Assembly: GCF_036010325.1 (NCBI RefSeq)
Contig: NZ_CP108549.1
Location: forward strand, 8,928,001 to 8,992,000
From: Streptomyces sp. NBC_01210
GTDB lineage: Bacteria; Actinomycetota; Actinomycetes; Streptomycetales; Streptomycetaceae
Reading direction: 5' to 3'
DNA length: 64,000 nt
Positions 8,231-16,858 of this stretch are shown piece after piece. Position 1 is the first letter of the stretch. Each line of letters opens with the position of its first letter. The notes beneath the pieces were generated by a model that saw only the letters and a list, made by a program, of their open reading frames with translations, was not told the DNA's origin and ran no database searches. The translations under genes and the position numbers were made by a program.

Positions 8231-8705
8231 TCACCGGCGAGTTGAAGGAGCCCGCTGCCTCGCTCCGCGCTGCCCGCCTCCTTGCCCCGCCCCCGAGCTC
8301 TGGGCGTGCCCGACGGTCTCGAGGAAGGACGTGGCGTCCCGTTGCAACTCGCCCGGCAGGTCGGTCAGTCGGGACACGACTGTCCCGAGCTCGCGGGCGA
8401 GGTCGGGAAAAATCGACCAGGAGCCGGGGTCCCTGGTCGTCACTGCGGACAGCAGGTCGCCTTCGTAGAACTTGCCTTCCGCCTTCGGGTTGTCGAGCAG
8501 TGCCTCAACGGCGAGCGGCAGGAGGAACGACAGCCCCACGTTCTGCACGATCAGTGTCCGCAAGGTCTTCGATGGTCAGCGTGCCGATCGGCTTGCGGCG
8601 CAGAGCGTGCACCCTCTCCACGAGACTGGTCGTGGGGCCTGGGGCGGGCCAGAGGGAGTCCTCAAGGTCCTCGAGCGTGCGGTCGCGGTGCAGGAGTCGG
8701 TTCAC
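8231..8705 (-). pseudogene. CdiI-type contact-dependent inhibition immunity protein, frameshifted
   Basis: From a GTG at 8705 the product reads VNRLLHRDRTLEDLEDSLWP and then LVERVHALRRKPIGTLTIED. A one-base insertion near 8560 breaks it, and the next frame continues LIVQNVGLSFLLPLAVEALL and FYEGDLLSAV. Joined, this is the LRRKPxGxLTxEDLRxLIxQNxGLxxLxPLALExL signature of the CdiI family. No cognate CdiA-type toxin is visible nearby. The open frame also continues upstream of 8705 without a recognisable start. Confidence 0.75.
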
Positions 8706-8989
8706 CCGGGTGATTGTCGCACCGCCACGATCGCGCACGGCAGCGCCGACGTCTGGGGCCGTGCGGTCGGCCCAGCCCCAGAACCCGACGGCGACGTAGT
8801 CGGGGTCACCAATGTGCCGGGGGTGGTCCATGTCCCGACGGAGCGTGGGCTCGAGTTCTTCGGCGACGGTGGCGACGGTGGAGCGTTCGGTGACGACAGC
8901 GCGGGCGTGGACCGGGTCGTGGGCCGGCGCCTGGTGGATGGTGTGCTGGTCGTAGGGGGCGCGGTAGGGCAGGTGGATGCGGGTGGAAG

Positions 8990-9093
8990 TCGCCGTGCTT
9001 GTCGAGGGCCGTCACCGTCACGCCGGCCCGGGCCAGCGCCAGGCCGAGGGCCATACCGGCGGGCCGCCGCCCACCACGCAGCACGATCGCGTC
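8990..9093 (-). pseudogene. N-terminal fragment of an FAD-dependent oxidoreductase
   Basis: A GTG at 9084 starts VLRGGRRPAGMALGLALARA and continues GVTVTALDKHGDFH. This matches the VLGGGPAGMALGLLLARAG dinucleotide-binding start of FAD-dependent hydroxylases, with the GxGxxG already degraded. Homology stops after about 30 residues and runs into the open frame leading to the immunity relic. Confidence 0.55.
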
Positions 9094-9214
9094 GCCTCTC
9101 CTGCGGTGAAATCCCGGGATCTACACACTGGTATATATAGCATCAAACTTGGCAAGTCCGACGTACATGATCGCAACCTACTTCCGGGGCATGAGACGTA
9201 CTACGGGAGGCATG

Positions 9215-10456
9215 ATGAGCCAGCAGCCGGTCCTTCTGCCCTACGCCGACCCTGGCTTCGTGGCGGACCCCTTCCCGCTCTACCGGCAGCTGCGCGAGGA
9301 TGGCCCCGTGCGGCGTGCCGTTATCGCCGGGGGCCTGGAAGCCTGGCTGGTCACGCGGTACGAGGACGGCCTCGCAGCTCTGTCCGACCCGAGGCTGAGC
9401 AGCGACATCCGCGACGCGTCCGATCCCCGGCTCATGCGGCAGCTGCCCGCGCCGGAACGCGAGTCCTTGCTGTGCAACATGCTCCGCTCCGACCCGCCCG
9501 ACCACACTCGCCTGCGCCGCCTGGTCTCGAAGGCGTTCACCGCGCGGAGGGTCGCCGAGCTACGGCCCCGCGTCGAGGCGATCACCGACCGACTGCTCGA
9601 CGCCGTCGTGCCGGCCGGCCGCGCCGACCTCGTCGAGGACTTCGCGCTGCCTCTTCCGGTCACCGTCATCAGCGAACTGCTCGGAGTACCCGTGACGGAC
9701 CGTCACGACTTCGAGCGGTGGACCGACGACATGATCCTGCGCCGAGCGGAGCTGCCGGACCCGGCCGTGGTGGACGCGGCGTGGCAGCACATGCGCTCGT
9801 ACCTGATCAAGCTGCTCGATGCCAAACGAGCCCGGCCAGAGGACGACCTGCTCAGCGCGTTGATCATCGCCCGGGACGAGGAGCAGCGGCTGGACGAGGA
9901 CGAGCTGATCGCCATGTCCTTCCTGCTGCTGGCAGCCGGATACGTCACCACCGTCAACCTGATCGGCGGCGGCATCGCCGCGCTGCTCGCACACCCCGAC
10001 CAGCTGCAGATGCTGCGGGACGATCCGGCGCTGCTGCCGGACGCGATCGAGGAGTTCCTCCGCTACGACGGACCGGTCAACCCCGGCATCGCCCGGTTCG
10101 CGCGCGAGGACGTCTCCATCGCGGGCGTGACCATTCCACGCGGCGCGACCGTGCTGATCGCCTCCGCCATCGCCGACCGCGATCCGGCGAAGTTCCCCGA
10201 CCCCGACCGCCTGGACATCACCCGGCGAGACAAGGCCCACCTCGCATTCGGGCACGGCATCCACTACTGCCTCGGGGCGCCGCTGGCCCGGTTGGAGGGT
10301 CAGATCGCCATCGGCACCGCCCTGCGCCGCCTTCCTGGCCTTGCTCTGGCCGTGGCACCCGGCGAGCTGCGCTGGCGGCCTGGCGGTCTGCGCGGCCCCG
10401 AGCGTCTTCCCGTCACCTTCATCCCAGACAGCCCGCTCCGAGCCGCTCCGGCTTGA
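9215..10456 (+). CDS. Cytochrome P450
   Basis: A 413-residue bacterial P450. The I-helix segment is LLAAGYVTTVNLI (oxygen-binding AGxxT region), the K-helix ExxR is EEFLR, and the heme loop is FGHGIHYCLGAPLARLEGQI with the thiolate ligand at Cys352. The N-terminus PYADPGFVADPFPLYRQLRE is typical of CYP105/107-like soluble enzymes. GGGAGG lies just ahead of two consecutive ATGs; the second (9215) has the less cramped spacing, but a TTG at 9149 is also in frame. No ferredoxin or ferredoxin reductase gene is adjacent. It probably oxidises a small hydrophobic metabolite. Confidence 0.93.
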   Translation: MSQQPVLLPYADPGFVADPFPLYRQLREDGPVRRAVIAGGLEAWLVTRYEDGLAALSDPRLSSDIRDASDPRLMRQLPAPERESLLCNMLRSDPPDHTRLRRLVSKAFTARRVAELRPRVEAITDRLLDAVVPAGRADLVEDFALPLPVTVISELLGVPVTDRHDFERWTDDMILRRAELPDPAVVDAAWQHMRSYLIKLLDAKRARPEDDLLSALIIARDEEQRLDEDELIAMSFLLLAAGYVTTVNLIGGGIAALLAHPDQLQMLRDDPALLPDAIEEFLRYDGPVNPGIARFAREDVSIAGVTIPRGATVLIASAIADRDPAKFPDPDRLDITRRDKAHLAFGHGIHYCLGAPLARLEGQIAIGTALRRLPGLALAVAPGELRWRPGGLRGPERLPVTFIPDSPLRAAPA

Positions 10457-10533
10457 TCCGGACGACAACAGCCGTCGACAATTGCCGTCGACGAAGTCCT
10501 GTTTCGCGAGACCGGTGAACGGACCCGTCCTCC

Positions 10534-10660
10534 CTACGGTCGGCGGGGCAGCAGCGCGGCCGCGAGCAGAGGTATCGCGGCCAGAAGGGCCCAGGTCACG
10601 GCGGGTGGCGGGCCGGTATCGAGCAGGGAGGCACAGACCCGCCGGCACCGGTCGCCGCTC
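10534..10660 (-). pseudogene. C-terminal fragment of a membrane transporter
   Basis: The minus-strand frame ends VTWALLAAIPLLAAALLPRR P and a stop at 10534, a hydrophobic helix plus basic tail typical of the last segment of a major-facilitator protein. Nothing upstream continues the protein. Confidence 0.4.
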
Positions 10661-10705
10661 TGTCGGCCAGGAGGATCAGGCCGGAGACCGAGGACCCCGC
10701 GCGCC

Positions 10706-10890
10706 CTGTACGGCCCGATCTTCAACGACTCGATCGGTGGCATCACGGCCTGGCGGTACGTCTCCTTCGGCACGCTGAAGGTCGGCATCATGGGCCTGAT
10801 CATCGTGGTGCGGCACACCCGCGACGAGGAGGAGAGGGGGCGTCGGAGCTGTTGTCCTCGGCCATGGTGGCGCGGCGCAGCGCCACCCAC
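10706..10890 (+). pseudogene. Fragment of an ABC-2-type antibiotic-exporter permease
   Basis: The frame reads LYGPIFNDSIGGITAWRYVS then LKVGIMGLIIVVRHTRDEEE, and after a one-base shift ELLSSAMVARRSA. The RHTRxEEExGRxELL motif after a membrane helix is characteristic of Streptomyces multidrug/polyketide exporter permeases. Both ends are missing. Confidence 0.6.
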
Positions 10891-11137
10891 GGCCGCACTG
10901 CTCGCGGATGTCTCTCGCGGAACTGGTGGAGTCAAGCACTTTCTGGGCGTGGAACGGGCTCAGCTGCGAGTGCGCACGGGCTGGTCGGGACAGTGAATCT
11001 TGTTCATGCTCCCGTGTGGCGCTGTCCGGGCCCTTCGCCCGTGGCACGAGCCACGCACGTGCGGTCTCCGGAGAGCCGGAAGGCCCATGCTCCCTCAACA
11101 GAGCACGAGCCTTCGCCATGTACGACCGGTGCAGGCG

Positions 11138-11512
11138 TCAGCCCAGCTCTCCTCGCTCGACGCAGAACTCGTTACCCTCCGGATCGGCCATGACGACCCA
11201 GCCCCTGCCGTCCGGCAGGGTGTGGTCCGCGAGCTGCCGGGCACCCAGCTCCAGGGCCCGCTCGACCTCCTGGGCCCGGTTGCGACCCGTAGGCTTCAGG
11301 TCGAAGTGGACGCGGTTCTTGGCTGTCTTGCCCTCCTCCACCCGTACGAACAGCAGACCTGGACCACCTTCCGGGTCTTCGATCAGCGCCTCCGGATCAC
11401 CCGGTTTGTCCTCGTCGGACACGGGGCGCCCGAGCAACGCGCTCCAGAACTGGGCGAGTTCGTACGGCTCGCCGGTGCAGTCGAAGGTGATGTGGCGGAT
11501 GGTGGGGTTCAA
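11138..11512 (-). CDS. VOC-family (glyoxalase/bleomycin-resistance-like) protein
   Basis: A 124-residue protein with paired beta-alpha-beta-beta-beta modules: TIRHITFDCTGEPYELAQFW at the N-terminus and WVVMADPEGNEFCVERGELG at the C-terminus, the DPEGN(E)FC ending common in this superfamily. I chose a TTG start at 11512 because GGGAGAAGG lies 4-5 bases upstream and the homology begins there; the longer ATG reading adds a basic tail. Candidate metal ligands are His6 and the Glu in the last strand. The substrate is unknown. Confidence 0.85.
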   Translation of the reverse strand: MNPTIRHITFDCTGEPYELAQFWSALLGRPVSDEDKPGDPEALIEDPEGGPGLLFVRVEEGKTAKNRVHFDLKPTGRNRAQEVERALELGARQLADHTLPDGRGWVVMADPEGNEFCVERGELG

Positions 11513-11939
11513 CGGCCTTCTCCCTGAGGTCTGTTCACGTCGTCGCTCCGCAGGATGTCGGACCCGCAAGCCACTGTCGAACGATTACCGGTCGCTGCCT
11601 CACACCACGTGCGGTTGTTTCCTCCGTGAAGTGGGACGCCGGGATGTCCTGGCCCTGGAAGCGGGACGGAAGCCGTCGAACGGCCCCAAATGGCGTCGGG
11701 TGATCTTCCGCCTCCACGACGCCCAGCAGATGGCGATACAGCGGACGAGGCTGGACGGTGCAACGCGTTCGCCGCGGGTAGTACGGCTCGGCTGGTTTCC
11801 GAAGCCCAGAGCCGGATGCGATCCTCTCCAGTAGCTTGCATGAATCATGAAGGATGATGCACTCCATAGTCTTGACGGACTCCAGAAAAGCCGTACCGTC
11901 GAAAGGGAGATTGCAACCGTCCCCCGAAGGCGCGCCCTC
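11513..11939. other. Intergenic stretch without a supported gene
   Basis: Reading frames here are low-complexity shadows on both strands. The right end probably contains the promoter for the ATPase/Fur pair. Confidence 0.5.
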
Positions 11940-12536
11940 ATGGACCGCACAGCCCCCCGAGCACCTCGTCCGCGCGGAAGGATCGCCGATACGGCTTCCC
12001 CCGGCCCTCAGTGCTCCACTCTCCCTGCACCCCCCGCTGCCGTCGACGTGCCCCTGGCCGCGAACTGCGTGGAATCATTCGTGGCCGGGCCCTGGCCGCT
12101 GCCGTGGTCACCCACCGCGTGCGGTGTGGCGAGGGCCGCGATACGTAATGTTTTGCCCCGATGGGGTGTCGGCGAGCTCGTCCCGACCGCCGAGCTGCTG
12201 GCGAGCGAGCTGGTGTGCAACGCGCTGCGTCACGCGGTCGGCCCGCTGCGCCTCACCCTCGAACGGGTGTCCGGTCTACGCTGCCAGGTCAGCGACGGCT
12301 CTTCGGAACCTCCCTGCCCGACCGACTCAGGCCCCGAGGATGAGGACGGCCGCGGACTGGCACTCGTGGACATGCTGGCCGCACGGTGGGGCTATGAGCA
12401 CGGGCCCGTGGGGAAGAGCGTGTGGTTCGAGCTGTCCGTCGACGTGGACACAGCAGACCTGGACGGTCGGCACACACCATGGATCGGGGGGACCGACCTG
12501 CACGGCCTGGACACCCTGAAGAGCGGGGCAGCATGA
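11940..12536 (+). CDS. HATPase_c anti-sigma-factor-like serine kinase
   Basis: A 198-residue protein of the RsbW-like family abundant in Streptomyces. After a Pro/Ala-rich N-terminus of about 50 residues comes WPLPWSPTACGVARAAIRNV, then the N-box LLASELVCNALRHAV (ExxxNAxxH) and the G1-type box GRGLALVDMLAARWGYEHGP. Such proteins bind ATP and sequester sigma factors or phosphorylate anti-anti-sigma partners; no partner gene lies adjacent. The ATG at 11940 follows GAAGG by nine bases; an earlier ATG at 11847 is also in frame. The stop overlaps the Fur start (ATGA), indicating coupling. Confidence 0.85.
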   Translation: MDRTAPRAPRPRGRIADTASPGPQCSTLPAPPAAVDVPLAANCVESFVAGPWPLPWSPTACGVARAAIRNVLPRWGVGELVPTAELLASELVCNALRHAVGPLRLTLERVSGLRCQVSDGSSEPPCPTDSGPEDEDGRGLALVDMLAARWGYEHGPVGKSVWFELSVDVDTADLDGRHTPWIGGTDLHGLDTLKSGAA

Positions 12537-12982
12537 CGACCGCCGAGGAACCCATGGCGCTGGCCGCGACACAGCTGCGCACGGCAGGCATGCGGGTCAC
12601 AGCCCAGCGCATGGCCATGCTGATGGCTGTCTGCGAGTCGCCCGGCCACCTCGACGCCGACACCCTGCGCGAGCGCGCCCAGCGAGTCACGGGCCGCCTG
12701 TCCCTCCAGGCCACCTACAACGTACTGCGCGCCCTCACGGACGCCGGTTTGGTCCGGTGCACGCAGATTCCCGGCCATCCGTCTCGCTACGAGATCGAGC
12801 ACCACGACAACCACCACCACTTCGTGTGCCGTCGCTGCGGCGCCATCCGTGACGTCGAGTGCACGGTGGGTGCGGCTCCCTGCATGGAGCCACAGTTGCC
12901 GAAGGAGTACGAGACCCAGGAGGCCGCCGTGACCTTCTGGGGCTTGTGCCCCGACTGCCGGGACAGCGCCGTGGCGTCCTGA
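12533..12982 (+). CDS. Fur-family metalloregulator
   Basis: A 149-residue Fur protein. The HTH lies at LRTAGMRVTAQRMAMLMAVC to RLSLQATYNVLRALTDAGLV; the metal-site region is YEIEHHDNHHHFVCRRCG, with the first zinc Cys pair CRRCG and the second CPDCRD near the C-terminus. The LQATYNVLRAL helix and CxxC pairs resemble the FurA/CatR peroxide- or iron-sensing group of actinomycetes, but no catalase gene is nearby. It is translationally coupled to the upstream ATPase, an unusual partner. Its targets are unknown. Confidence 0.93.
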   Translation: MTTAEEPMALAATQLRTAGMRVTAQRMAMLMAVCESPGHLDADTLRERAQRVTGRLSLQATYNVLRALTDAGLVRCTQIPGHPSRYEIEHHDNHHHFVCRRCGAIRDVECTVGAAPCMEPQLPKEYETQEAAVTFWGLCPDCRDSAVAS

Positions 12983-13552
12983 TGGCGTCGGACGCTTCCG
13001 CTCGCATCGAGTGAGCCCCTGCCATGTGGAGGCGGGCGGCACCGGTGTCCAGCTTCAGGATGCTGATCGCGCCGGTGGCTGGACGTAGCGCATCGCACCG
13101 TCGAGCTACTTCACCTGGGAGGCAAGTCCGGAGGAACCCTTGCAGCCTGGCCGCCCGGGGCGGGGCCACGTCACGCCCGGCTCGAATTTATCCAGTGTCG
13201 GGACGGCATGAGCGACGTAGTTGATGCTGGCTGCCAGGCCCGCGGATGACGCCGGGACCTGCGAGCGGTACGCGCCACGCGTCGTCGGCAAAGCGGGAGC
13301 CCACGGATGGGGCTTGCCTCGACGCTCGGCCGGTGGGGCTTGGCCCAGCTCGACCTCGCTTCCGGGAAGTGGACCGAGGCAGCCGCCACTCTGCACCGGC
13401 TCGCGCGGTAGGTTCCGGCGCGCTCTGCGCTTGCATCCGGCCGCCGACCGCCGACCGCCGACCGCCGACCGTGACAATGGTGGCTGGCTCGGGCCCGTTC
13501 CGGGCATCACTGATGCAGGGCTGGATGGCCGAGTACAGCGGCCGGGACCGTC
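12983..13552. other. Degenerate intergenic region with a short tandem repeat
   Basis: No supported gene. About four copies of a 7-bp unit (GCCGACC) occur around 13441-13470. The rest is reading-frame noise. Confidence 0.5.
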
Positions 13553-13730
13553 GGCTACAACACCGTTGCGCCCGGCTCGGTCTACACCCGGGCCGCGGCC
13601 GGCGACCTGTTCGACGCGCTCGCCGAGACCGCCGCGATGAAGCGCGCGGCCGAGCCCCCGAGGCCGTCGCATTCCTCGCCTCGTGGCAACACCGTGTATG
13701 GCCTGAGCATCGATGCCGCCGACGCCCATA
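13553..13730 (+). pseudogene. C-terminal fragment of a short-chain dehydrogenase
   Basis: The frame reads YNTVAPGSVYTRAAAGDLFD then LAETAAMKRAAEP, matching the post-catalytic NTVAPGxVxT loop and following helix of SDR enzymes. A frameshift follows and the next frame gives PEAVAFLASW, the usual continuation. The catalytic YxxxK part is absent. Confidence 0.65.
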
Positions 13731-13745
13731 AACTCGCCCACGCGT

Positions 13746-13891
13746 CTACGCGGCCTTCGGGCTCCTGCTCGCGCTGAGCCCTGCCGTGGGGGCGGTGGTC
13801 GGCTTCGTCGTGCTGCACGAGCGGCTCACTGCATGCCGGGTGTGCGCCCTGGTGCTGGTGGTGCTCGTCGGCGGTGCGCGCCCCGAAGGTG
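13746..13891 (+). pseudogene. C-terminal fragment of an EamA/DMT-type transporter
   Basis: The translation contains VYAAFGLLLALSPAVGAVVG and FVVLHERLTACRVCALVLVV, the last two helices and the LHERLT loop typical of EamA permeases. The remainder of the protein is missing. Confidence 0.6.
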
Positions 13892-13927
13892 CGATGCCGT
13901 CCTTCGGGGGCGCGGCAGGGTTCCGGT

Positions 13928-14683
13928 TCAGGCGTTGTAGCCGCCGTGGGCGTCCAGCACCGCGCCCGTGACGTACGACGCGGCGGGGCTCGCCAGGAAG
14001 GCGATCGCCGCGGCGATTTCGTCGGGGTGCCCCACGCGCTGCAGGGATAGCGAGCTGACCATGGCCTTGAGGGTCTCGGGGTCCGGCGGTTGCATGCCGT
14101 TCTCCATCAGTCCGGCCTCCACGACGTTGGCCGTGATGTCCCGGGGCCCGAGGTCCCGTGCGACTCCCATGGTGTACCTCTCGATCCCTGACTTGGTCGC
14201 CGCGTAGTCGGCAAGGCCCGGGGCACCGACCCGGGAGCCCAGTCCGGAACTCACCGTGATGATGCGGCCGCCCGCGCGAAGCACGCGGGAGGCGGCCCGG
14301 ATGACGGCGATCACTCCGAGGTAGTTGGTGGCGTGCATCCGGTCCAGTGCGGCGGTGTCGGCGTCCGGGTCGTCCACCGTGCGGCCCTGCTCCACCGAGA
14401 TCGCCGCGTTGTTGACGAGGATGTCCAGGCCGCCGAAGTGCGCGACCACGTCGTCGATCAGCGCCGGCGCCCGACTGATGTCCGCCTGGTCGGACTTGAA
14501 GGCGACGGCCTTCGCTCCCTTGCCGAGCACCTCGTCGACGACGGCCTGCGCCTGCTTCTCGGAGCTGACATAGGTGAACGCGACGTCGGCGCCCTGCTCG
14601 GCCAGTAGTCGTACGGTCGCGGCTCCCAGTCCGCGCGCCCCCCCGGTGACCAGGGCGACCTTGCCCGTGAGCCGCTTGTTCAT
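13928..14683 (-). CDS. SDR-family oxidoreductase (3-oxoacyl-ACP-reductase-like)
   Basis: A 251-residue classical SDR. The cofactor motif is KVALVTGGARGLGAATVRLL (TGxxxGxG), the NNAAIS motif follows at mid-protein, the catalytic Ser is in IITVSSGLGSRVG and the YxxxK is DYAATKSG. It ends FLASPAASYVTGAVLDAHGG Y, the usual C-terminal signature. GAGGTGAGAAGA precedes the ATG at 14683. It is divergent from the Rrf2 regulator; the gap holds a clear operator (14760-14781). It is likely an NADPH-dependent carbonyl reductase induced by the same signal. Confidence 0.94.
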   Translation of the reverse strand: MNKRLTGKVALVTGGARGLGAATVRLLAEQGADVAFTYVSSEKQAQAVVDEVLGKGAKAVAFKSDQADISRAPALIDDVVAHFGGLDILVNNAAISVEQGRTVDDPDADTAALDRMHATNYLGVIAVIRAASRVLRAGGRIITVSSGLGSRVGAPGLADYAATKSGIERYTMGVARDLGPRDITANVVEAGLMENGMQPPDPETLKAMVSSLSLQRVGHPDEIAAAIAFLASPAASYVTGAVLDAHGGYNA

Positions 14684-14759
14684 TCTTCTCACCTCGTTGA
14701 TTGACTCTTCCCGATAGTCGAAACATTAATGGTTACGACAGTTCATTGCAACTTTTGTT

Positions 14760-14781
14760 GTTACGACTACGTCGTCGTAAC
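14760..14781. promoter_or_regulatory. Rrf2 operator palindrome
   Basis: GTTACGAC (14760-14767) and GTCGTAAC (14774-14781) form a perfect 8-bp inverted repeat with a 6-bp spacer. A further GTTACGAC half-site lies near 14733-14740. It lies between the divergent SDR and Rrf2 genes and is probably autoregulatory. Confidence 0.75.
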
Positions 14782-14811
14782 ATGAAGCGTTGCGGCCGGG
14801 AGGAGGGGTTC

Positions 14812-15246
14812 ATGAGCGCCAACAGCAGAATGACCATCGCCGCCCACGCGCTGGCCTGGATCGGCCTCTACCAGCGCCAGGGCCATGAGGTCGCCACCTC
14901 CGAGCAGATCGCGACCAGCGCGAACACCAACCCCGTGGTGATCAGGCGGCTGCTCGGCGAGCTGCGCAGGGCGGGGCTCGTGGAGTCCCGGCGGGGCGTG
15001 GGTGCGGGCTGGTCGCTGGCGCGCGAGCTGGGGTCGATGACCCTGCTCGACGTGTACGAGGCAGTGGAACCCGGCCCGCTGTTCGCGATGCACCGCGCCA
15101 CCCCGGACCAGGGATGCGTGGTGGGTTACGGCATCCAGCCGGCGATGCAGGGCATCTACGAGGGCATCGAGGAGACCTTGAGGCTCGAGCTGGCCCGCGT
15201 CACACTCGAGGACGTGCTCCGGGACGTCCTCGCGGCCCCTCGCTAG
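14812..15246 (+). CDS. Rrf2-family transcriptional regulator
   Basis: A 144-residue protein with the Rrf2 winged helix (TIAAHALAWIGLYQRQGHEV, TSEQIATSANTNPVVIRRLL) and a wing rich in Arg/Gly (VESRRGVGAGWSLAREL). The cysteine cluster of Fe-S Rrf2 sensors is absent: only one Cys (GCVVGYGIQ) is visible. It may therefore act like the single-Cys redox or electrophile sensors of the YtfH/YwnA type rather than an iron-sulfur sensor. GGGAGGAGG precedes the ATG at 14812. It is divergent from the SDR, its probable target. Confidence 0.9.
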   Translation: MSANSRMTIAAHALAWIGLYQRQGHEVATSEQIATSANTNPVVIRRLLGELRRAGLVESRRGVGAGWSLARELGSMTLLDVYEAVEPGPLFAMHRATPDQGCVVGYGIQPAMQGIYEGIEETLRLELARVTLEDVLRDVLAAPR

Positions 15247-15384
15247 CCTCCCCGTTACGTCCTGACATCACCAAGGCCCCCATCCATGCCCAGGCCAGCG
15301 AACAGTCTGGCAACCAATCACGCCGTTATGCCACTAAGACATCGTTTTGTCCCGGCGGAGGTGTTTGGTATCGGGGGTGCCGCC

Positions 15385-15600
15385 ATGCGGCTATGGCTGC
15401 TCGGCAGGTTCAATGCGAGCGTGGATGATTCGTTGTGGAGCAGGCTGTCGGCCGAGGCGCGAGCAGAGGTGGACGCTCTGATCGCCGACGGTCGCCACAT
15501 ACAGGCCATCGCATTGATGCGCGAGCGCGGGCTGCCACAGCCTGATCTCCGTGAGTGTGTCGACCTGCTGGAGCTTCGTGCCAGTAGCTTGCGGCAGTAG
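15385..15600 (+). CDS. Small conserved hypothetical protein
   Basis: Seventy-one residues starting MRLWLLGRFNASVDDSLWSR and continuing ALIADGRHIQAIALMRERGL: a predicted all-helical protein with a GRHIQAIALMRE motif I associate with small Streptomyces proteins of unknown role, resembling a short ClpS/L12-type helical module. GGGGGTG lies just upstream of the ATG at 15385; an in-frame ATG at 15286 would give a longer form. It is not clearly in an operon. Confidence 0.6.
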   Translation: MRLWLLGRFNASVDDSLWSRLSAEARAEVDALIADGRHIQAIALMRERGLPQPDLRECVDLLELRASSLRQ

Positions 15601-15634
15601 GTGGAGACGCGTGATGGTGCCGAGGCCGATCAGA

Positions 15635-16374
15635 GGTCGCGCCAGTTCGGGGTGGATCGCGAGTCAGTCGGCGGCTTATGAGGTCGATCATCGCGACGTG
15701 GATTATGGCTTCGGAGCGGTAGGAGTGGGTCTCGTAGTCGCGGGCGACGCGCCGGTGGTGCATGAGCCAGCCGAACGTCCGCTCGACAACCCGGCGCCGG
15801 GGGATCACCTTGAATCCTTTGATTTCGGGGTCGCGTTGGACAACTTCGACGTCGACGCCGGGGCGGGCTCCGTAGTCAACGACCTTGGTTCGCTGGCCGG
15901 TGTCGGCCCAGGCCTTGGTGACGAGGGGGTTCTCGGCGGCAATTCGGGACAGTACGTGGATGCCGCCGGAGTTGTCGGAAACGCTCGCTGCGGTCACCCG
16001 GACGGCCAGCAGGAGACCGAGGGCATCGACACCGAGGTGGCGCTTGCGGCCCGCGATTTTCTTGCCTGCGGCGATGCCTCGGCCGGCCGTAGGCACGTTG
16101 GCGGAGGTCTTGACGCTCCGCGCGTCCAGTACGCAAGGGCTCGGTTCGGCATCCCGCCCCTCGGCCTGCCGAACCAGTCGGCGGAGCACTCCGTTGAGCT
16201 GGTCGAAGATGCCTCTCTCTGCCAGGCGGTGATGCGGCGCAGGTCGTGCTCGGGTGGGCGCCCGATGTCCAGGCCCTTGCCTCTGCGCTCGGCTCGCCAC
16301 GCTGACAGCGTGGGTTCCAGCAATTCCCAGCGGGCATCGGACAGGTCGCTGAGATATGGGCAGTGTCGCGTCAT
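15635..16374 (-). pseudogene. IS5-family transposase with internal deletion and frameshifts
   Basis: It begins MTRHCPYLSDLSDARWELLE at 16374 and reaches GRPPEHDLRRI, where roughly 100 bases corresponding to the conserved ILYVDRTG block are missing. The frame then changes and continues IFDQLNGVLRRLVRQAEGRD, KTSANVPTAGRGIAAGKKIA, VERTFGWLMHHRRVARDYET. The last two blocks are the DDE C-terminal signature. A further shift near 15660 destroys the natural C-terminus. It cannot encode an active transposase. Confidence 0.85.
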
Positions 16375-16488
16375 GTTTCGGTAGTGCCGTCGGACGCGGT
16401 CCTTCCCCAGGGCGCAAAAGGAGCTAAGCCGGGGTGTCTTGGGATCAGACAGGAGTGAACCGTCTGAAACGGGCTGGTACACATTGCC

Positions 16489-16790
16489 AGGAGTGTTCCG
16501 CTTCTGCTCGTTGCGGCGGTGGAGTCGGCGGAAGCCGGTCAGCCAGACATCGAGGATTACGCGGTGGAGCCGGGCCCAGACACGCTGCCGGCTCCACTGG
16601 GCAAAAGCGCCGGTAGATCGTCTGCCAGCTCGGACCGGCGGGAGCTGCCGCAACGCGCAGCCTGAGGTGGCCGCGAAGATGATCGCGGCCCGGGCCTCGC
16701 GGTCACCCGCCCGCCGTCGGCCTCCGCCTTGGGGACTCCGGCATCAGCCGCTCAACCAGATCAGCCACGAACGGTCCAACGGCCGCCAGC
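16489..16790 (-). pseudogene. N-terminal fragment of a second IS5-type transposase
   Basis: Minus-strand pieces read VADLVERLMPESPRRRP, AAIIFAATSGCALRQLPPV and WSRQRVWARLHRVILDVW in changing frames. This is the wHTH N-terminal domain (GCxWRQLPP...RVWAKLHR) of the other common Streptomyces IS5 subgroup. The catalytic half is missing here; a matching C-terminal piece occurs at 17822. Confidence 0.7.
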
Positions 16791-16858
16791 CCCAAATGAA
16801 ACGACGCCTGAGTCACCGATGTACCCGGCGTTCTCCCTCTCGAGAGAGACCTTCGGCC

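Noticed and set aside
9143..10648. Several long minus-strand frames opposite the P450
   Set aside because: Shadow frames of a high-GC gene; the plus strand has the heme loop, ExxR and I-helix motifs.
13441..13470. Short 7-bp tandem GCCGACC repeat as a possible CRISPR or regulatory array
   Set aside because: The units are contiguous, too short and without spacers; it is simple-sequence DNA in a degraded region. No CRISPR-like repeat-spacer pattern occurs in the window.
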